This document shows, one piece after another, positions 6,566-9,348 of a stretch of 9,348 nucleotides of DNA (positions are counted from its first letter, which is position 1; every line of letters starts with the position of its first letter). Position numbers and translations under genes: made by a program. Under the pieces are notes generated by a model that worked only from the letters and a program-made list of their open reading frames with translations, was not told the DNA's origin and ran no database searches. This DNA comes from Rickettsiales bacterium (GTDB taxonomy: Bacteria; Pseudomonadota; Alphaproteobacteria; Rickettsiales; UBA1997): NCBI GenBank assembly GCA_947441695.1, contig CANEUK010000041.1, positions 1 through 9,348 of the forward strand, written 5' to 3'.

Positions 6566-6804
6566 TTTTAAAGATTGTGTTTGGCTTTTTTGCGCCAAAA
6601 AATATTTGAGAAAGGTTCAAAAAGTTTTCAAACAAACTGAACTGATAAGTTTTATTTGCAAAAACTTGTATTCTTGAAAAAGCAAAAATATTTTTTTTAA
6701 GATAATTTTTTAAGAAAAATTTAGCGAACTACAAATTCTGTCTCAGGGCGCTGTCGCGTCAATCCTTTGCAAAGCCTTGCACAAATTTTAAATCAAACAA
6801 AAAC
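6566..6804. other. Divergent intergenic region between pstA and metE
   Basis: This 239-base region must contain the start signals for both pstA (minus) and metE (plus). It has a long A/T-rich half (6600-6725) and a short GC-richer island (6740-6782). An inverted repeat AAGTTTT / AAAACTT (6647-6653 and 6661-6667) with a 7-base spacer is present. The metE leader has no Shine-Dalgarno motif. I find no recognisable cobalamin or SAM riboswitch. Confidence 0.5.
6735..6762 (-). promoter_or_regulatory. Candidate promoter for pstA
   Basis: On the minus strand TTGACG (6762-6757, five of six bases of the sigma-70 -35 consensus) is followed after 16 bases by CAGAAT (6740-6735, four of six -10 bases). 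It would give a leader of about 165 bases before pstA. It is a by-eye match only, and AT-rich DNA yields such pairs often. Confidence 0.25.
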
Positions 6805-9141
6805 ATGTCAAAAACTGCAAGCTTGGGTTTTCCAAGAATTGGTGCTAATCGCGAACTTAAAAAAGCCGTGGAAAGCTATTGGAAAAAAAACTTATCTTTA
6901 AGCGATTTACAAAAATCTGCTGCCGAAATCAGAGCCAAAAATTGGCAAACCCAAAAAGCCGCTGGCATTGATTTTATTCCATCGAACGACTTCTCATTTT
7001 ATGATCACGTTCTTGACACTTTAGCCTTGTTTGGCGCGGTTCCTAAACGTTTTAACTTTTCTGGCGGCAATGTTGATTTAGATTTATATTTTGCGATGGC
7101 CAGAGGAGAACAAAAAATTGGAGAACAAAAGATTGGGGAACAAAAAATTGAAGAACAAGGCGCGCGCAACATTGACGCAACCGCAATGGAAATGACCAAA
7201 TGGTTTGACACCAATTACCACTACATGGTTGGCGAGTTTAAAACTGGGCAAGAATTTAAACTTTCTTCGACCAAAATTTTTGACGAATATCTTGAAGCGC
7301 AAAATTTGGGCATCGAAACCCGTCCAGTAATTTTAGGGCCAATTAGCTTTTTGCTTTTGGGCAAGTCAATTGATGGCTCAAACAAGCTTGATTTGCTTGA
7401 TAATTTGCTTGTGGCTTACGCAGATTTTTTCAAAAAATTGCAAGAAATTGGAGTTAAAAACTTGCAAATTGACGAGCCATTTTTGGTTACTGATTTGTCG
7501 GCCGAAGCCATTCAAGCTTATTTAAAAGCTTATTCCAAAATCAGAACACAAGCTGGTTCAATCAAAATTCATCTAACAACCTATTTTGATAATTTATACG
7601 ACAATGCCGAACTTGCTTTTGAGCTTGATTGCGATTCGGTTCATATTGATTTGGTGCGTGGCAGCGAACAATTTGATTCGGTTTTAAATTTGGTAAAACC
7701 AAATCAAAGCTTGTCTTTGGGGCTTGTAGACGGTCGCAATATTTGGATTAACAATTTAGAAAATTCAATTTCTCTTACCAAAAAAGCGATTGAAAAATTG
7801 GGCGAAAATCGCGTGATTATTGCGTCTTCTTGTTCGTTAATCCACGCGCCAGTTGATTTGGCAAACGAAGATCAGCTTGACACAGAACTAAAATCTTGGC
7901 TTTCTTTTGCCACGCAAAAGCTTGACGAAATTATTATCATTGCCAAAGCCGCAAACAACAAAGAGTTAGAAGTTTTGGACGCGTTAAAAACCAATAAAAC
8001 CGCACTTGAAGCGCGCAAATTTTCAGCCAGAATTCACGACGAAGCGGTGAAAGAAAGGGTTGCGTCAATTACAGAATCTTTGGTTAATCGCAAAAGTAAT
8101 TTTGCCGCACGCAAAGAAATTCAAAATAATTATATAAATTTGCCAATTTTGCCAACTACAACAATTGGTTCGTTTCCTCAAACCAAAGAAGTGCGCAAAA
8201 ATCGAGCCGATTTTAAAGCGGGCAAAATTTCGGCTGCCGAATATGAAAAATTTATTGAAGAAGAAACCCTTCGCACTATTCATTTTCAAGAAGCAATTGG
8301 CTTGGATGTTTTGGTTCACGGAGAATTTGAGCGCAACGACATGGTTGAATATTTTGGCGAACAGCTCAAAGGATTTTTCTTCACCAAAAATGGTTGGGTT
8401 CAAAGTTATGGAAGCCGCTGCGTTAAACCTCCGGTTATTTTTGGAGACGTTTCGCGCCCAAATAAAATGACGGTAAAATGGGCAGAATTTGCTCAAAGCC
8501 AAACCAACAAAATCATGAAAGGAATGCTCACGGGTCCAATCACCATTTTGCAATGGTCTTTTGTGCGCGACGATCAACCAAGAAAAGATACGGCTTTGCA
8601 AATTGCTTTTGCCATTCGCGACGAAGTTTGCGACCTAGAAAAAGCTGGAATCAAAATTATTCAAATTGACGAAGCTGCTTTGCGCGAAGGTTTGCCAATT
8701 AGAAAAGCCAATTGGGCGAATTACTTAAAATGGTCGGTTGACGCCTTTAGAATTAGTGCTAGCGGCGTTGAAGATCGCACGCAAATTCACACTCATATGT
8801 GTTATTCTGAATTTAACGACATTATCGCCGCCATTGCCAATATGGACGCCGACGTGATTTCAATTGAAACTTCGCGTTCGCAAATGGAATTACTCAACGC
8901 TTTTGTCAATTTTAAATATCCAAACGAAATTGGACCCGGCGTCTACGACATTCATAGTCCGCGCGTTCCATCATCGCAAGAAATTGAAACTCTTTTGCAA
9001 AAAGCTTTAAACGTTTTAAATCCAGAACAAATTTGGGTAAATCCAGATTGCGGCTTAAAAACTCGCGAATGGCCAGAAACCAAACTAGCTTTACAAAAAA
9101 TGGTTGAAGCCACAAAAGCGGTGCGCGCTCAAATTCAATAA
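6805..9141 (+). CDS. metE: Cobalamin-independent methionine synthase MetE
   Basis: MetE transfers a methyl group from 5-methyltetrahydropteroyl-triglutamate to homocysteine, the last step of methionine synthesis, in the cytoplasm. The 778 residues cover both barrels: N-terminal LGFPRIGANRELKKAVESYW (7-26) and C-terminal LPTTTIGSFPQTKEVR. All four zinc ligands are present: His664 and Cys666 in HTHMCYSEFND, Glu688 in SIETSRSQ, and Cys749 in NPDCGLK. Each sits at a constant offset of 23 from the E. coli numbering (641, 643, 665, 726). QIDEAALREGLP is also intact. Most of the excess length over the usual 755 or so residues is explained by a GEQKI tandem repeat at residues 101-118, between the conserved ARG and AMEMTKWFDTNYHYMV. 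The ATG at 6805 gives the standard family start, though no Shine-Dalgarno motif precedes it. It ends with two consecutive TAA codons and diverges from pstA. Confidence 0.98.
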   Translation: MSKTASLGFPRIGANRELKKAVESYWKKNLSLSDLQKSAAEIRAKNWQTQKAAGIDFIPSNDFSFYDHVLDTLALFGAVPKRFNFSGGNVDLDLYFAMARGEQKIGEQKIGEQKIEEQGARNIDATAMEMTKWFDTNYHYMVGEFKTGQEFKLSSTKIFDEYLEAQNLGIETRPVILGPISFLLLGKSIDGSNKLDLLDNLLVAYADFFKKLQEIGVKNLQIDEPFLVTDLSAEAIQAYLKAYSKIRTQAGSIKIHLTTYFDNLYDNAELAFELDCDSVHIDLVRGSEQFDSVLNLVKPNQSLSLGLVDGRNIWINNLENSISLTKKAIEKLGENRVIIASSCSLIHAPVDLANEDQLDTELKSWLSFATQKLDEIIIIAKAANNKELEVLDALKTNKTALEARKFSARIHDEAVKERVASITESLVNRKSNFAARKEIQNNYINLPILPTTTIGSFPQTKEVRKNRADFKAGKISAAEYEKFIEEETLRTIHFQEAIGLDVLVHGEFERNDMVEYFGEQLKGFFFTKNGWVQSYGSRCVKPPVIFGDVSRPNKMTVKWAEFAQSQTNKIMKGMLTGPITILQWSFVRDDQPRKDTALQIAFAIRDEVCDLEKAGIKIIQIDEAALREGLPIRKANWANYLKWSVDAFRISASGVEDRTQIHTHMCYSEFNDIIAAIANMDADVISIETSRSQMELLNAFVNFKYPNEIGPGVYDIHSPRVPSSQEIETLLQKALNVLNPEQIWVNPDCGLKTREWPETKLALQKMVEATKAVRAQIQ
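7105..7149 (+). repeat. In-frame 15-nt tandem repeat within metE
   Basis: Three consecutive 15-base units, close to GGAGAACAAAAAATT, differ only at single silent positions (AAA/AAG and GGA/GGG). They encode GEQKI three times and are followed by a decayed fourth unit (GAAGAACAAGGC, EEQG). The array interrupts a normally short loop of MetE. Near-identity at the DNA level indicates recent duplication by slippage rather than long selection. Confidence 0.9.
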
Positions 9142-9146
9142 TAAAA

Positions 9147-9193
9147 CTGTCGCAACTCAAACTTTTTCATAGAACCAATTTGAGTTGCGACAG
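9147..9193 (-). terminator. Perfect 15-bp hairpin, probable terminator for leftward transcripts
   Basis: CTGTCGCAACTCAAA (9147-9161) and TTTGAGTTGCGACAG (9179-9193) are exact reverse complements around a 17-base loop. On the minus strand the stem is followed at once by TTTTATTATT, fitting an intrinsic terminator for a transcript entering from the right. On the plus strand the stem is followed by GCTCTTAG, without a T-run, so it is a weaker terminator for metE although it lies five bases past its stop. Confidence 0.6.
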
Positions 9194-9201
9194 GCTCTTA
9201 G
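9155..9201 (+). repeat. Dispersed hairpin repeat, copy 2 (after metE)
   Basis: The element begins shortly after the double stop of metE. It shares, in order, ACTCAAA, TTTTTC, ATA.A, AATTTGA and ACAGGCTCT.AG with the copy after the decarboxylase gene (2739-2782, minus strand). Relative to its host gene the orientation is the same in both. This copy has longer arms because of added CTGTCGC / GCGACAG segments. Conservation of the loop and of the 3' flank, not only the stem, argues for common descent of the two copies. Confidence 0.65.
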
Positions 9202-9209
9202 AATTTTAA

Positions 9210-9347
9210 TTATACCAAAACATCTATCTCTTGATAGTGATAACGAAGTATTTTTGAGGAAAAATTGCGACTGAAAATGTAAGCTGTATCAAGTGATACA
9301 GCGTCATTTTCTGAACAAATTTTTACCAAAAAGACAAAGTTAGCACT
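9210..9347 (-). CDS. Possible C-terminal end of an unrecognised leftward gene, cut by window edge
   Basis: A minus-strand frame enters from the right edge and stays open for 45 codons until a TAA at 9212-9210. The end reads SLDTAYIFSRNFSSKILRYH and then YQEIDVLV. I recognise no family. The stop lies 17 bases before the hairpin 9193-9147, whose T-run faces this direction, as expected for a convergent gene with its terminator. Against it, 45 open codons in AT-rich DNA can occur by chance, and a perfect palindrome lies inside the frame. The other frames of this stretch close quickly. Confidence 0.3.
   Translation of the reverse strand, partial: SANFVFLVKICSENDAVSLDTAYIFSRNFSSKILRYHYQEIDVLV
9273..9311. 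repeat. Two-part inverted repeat at the right edge
   Basis: GCTGTATCA (9283-9291) and TGATACAGC (9294-9302) form a perfect 9-bp palindrome around AG. They are flanked by GAAAATG (9273-9279) and CATTTTC (9305-9311), which also pair, leaving a 3/2-base internal loop. The central palindrome has the look of a dimeric repressor operator. As RNA it would be a 16-bp interrupted hairpin without a following T-run. Confidence 0.55.
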
Positions 9348-9348
9348 A

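Noticed and set aside
6738..6757. Pho box upstream of pstA
   Set aside because: Two CTGTC repeats are present, but they are 13 rather than 11 bases apart, lie on the strand opposite to pstA, and lack the following AT positions of the consensus.
6730..6804. SAM-II or SAM-V type riboswitch before metE
   Set aside because: A TTGCA followed by a TTTTAAA stretch is faintly reminiscent, but the P1 stem, the pseudoknot partner of TTGCA and the CTAAA block are missing.
8065..8601. 178-codon minus-strand frame inside metE
   Set aside because: It is fully antisense to conserved MetE sequence and shows no recognisable domain.
9147..9201. Terminal inverted repeats of an insertion sequence
   Set aside because: The arms enclose only 17 bases with no transposase, and a related copy elsewhere has the same hairpin form, so a small palindromic repeat or terminator fits better.
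9224..9237. TetR-type operator (CTATC....GATAG)
   Set aside because: It is a 5-bp inverted repeat with a 4-base spacer that differs from tetO spacing and core. No tetR/tetA-like gene is visible, and such short matches are common in AT-rich DNA.

Overview
The window reads as a chromosomal stretch of an AT-rich bacterium, most likely an alphaproteobacterium. Three things point that way. The PstA homologue carries the long N-terminal region (RH..E.RF..(F/Y)G motif plus a large periplasmic insert) seen in alphaproteobacterial PstA. The PLP decarboxylase closely matches alphaproteobacterial ornithine decarboxylases. The mreD-mrdA pair is a standard cell-shape arrangement. No phage, transposase, CRISPR, tRNA or rRNA gene was seen. 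The lineage below class level cannot be fixed from this sequence.

Layout: six genes lie on the minus strand and metE on the plus strand. In minus-strand transcription order they are pstA (6565-5303), an ATP-grasp ligase overlapping it by 7 nt (5309-4416), a 297-nt leader region, an ornithine decarboxylase-like gene (4118-2787), a deoxyhypusine synthase-like gene (2712-1678), a 250-nt gap, mreD (1427-927), and mrdA/PBP2 (927-1), which overlaps mreD by 1 nt and runs off the left edge before its active-site serine. metE (6805-9141) diverges from pstA. Its 3' end faces a weak open frame on the minus strand (9347-9210) that enters from the right edge.

Functions: the decarboxylase and the DHS-like enzyme form a probable two-step polyamine module (ornithine to putrescine, then aminobutyl transfer, with homospermidine as the likely product). 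MreD and PBP2 serve lateral wall synthesis. PstA is a phosphate-transporter permease without its usual pst partners beside it. MetE makes methionine without cobalamin and has all four zinc ligands.

Most notable features: (i) a dispersed hairpin repeat, one copy right after the metE stop and one right after the decarboxylase stop, with arms, part of the loop and a 3' flank all conserved; (ii) a structured decarboxylase leader with a 12-codon upstream ORF, mutually exclusive AGCC/GGCT pairings and an anti-Shine-Dalgarno-like stretch; (iii) in-frame tandem repeats inside two otherwise conserved genes (9-nt units in pstA, 15-nt units in metE); (iv) the orphan pstA coupled to an ATP-grasp gene.
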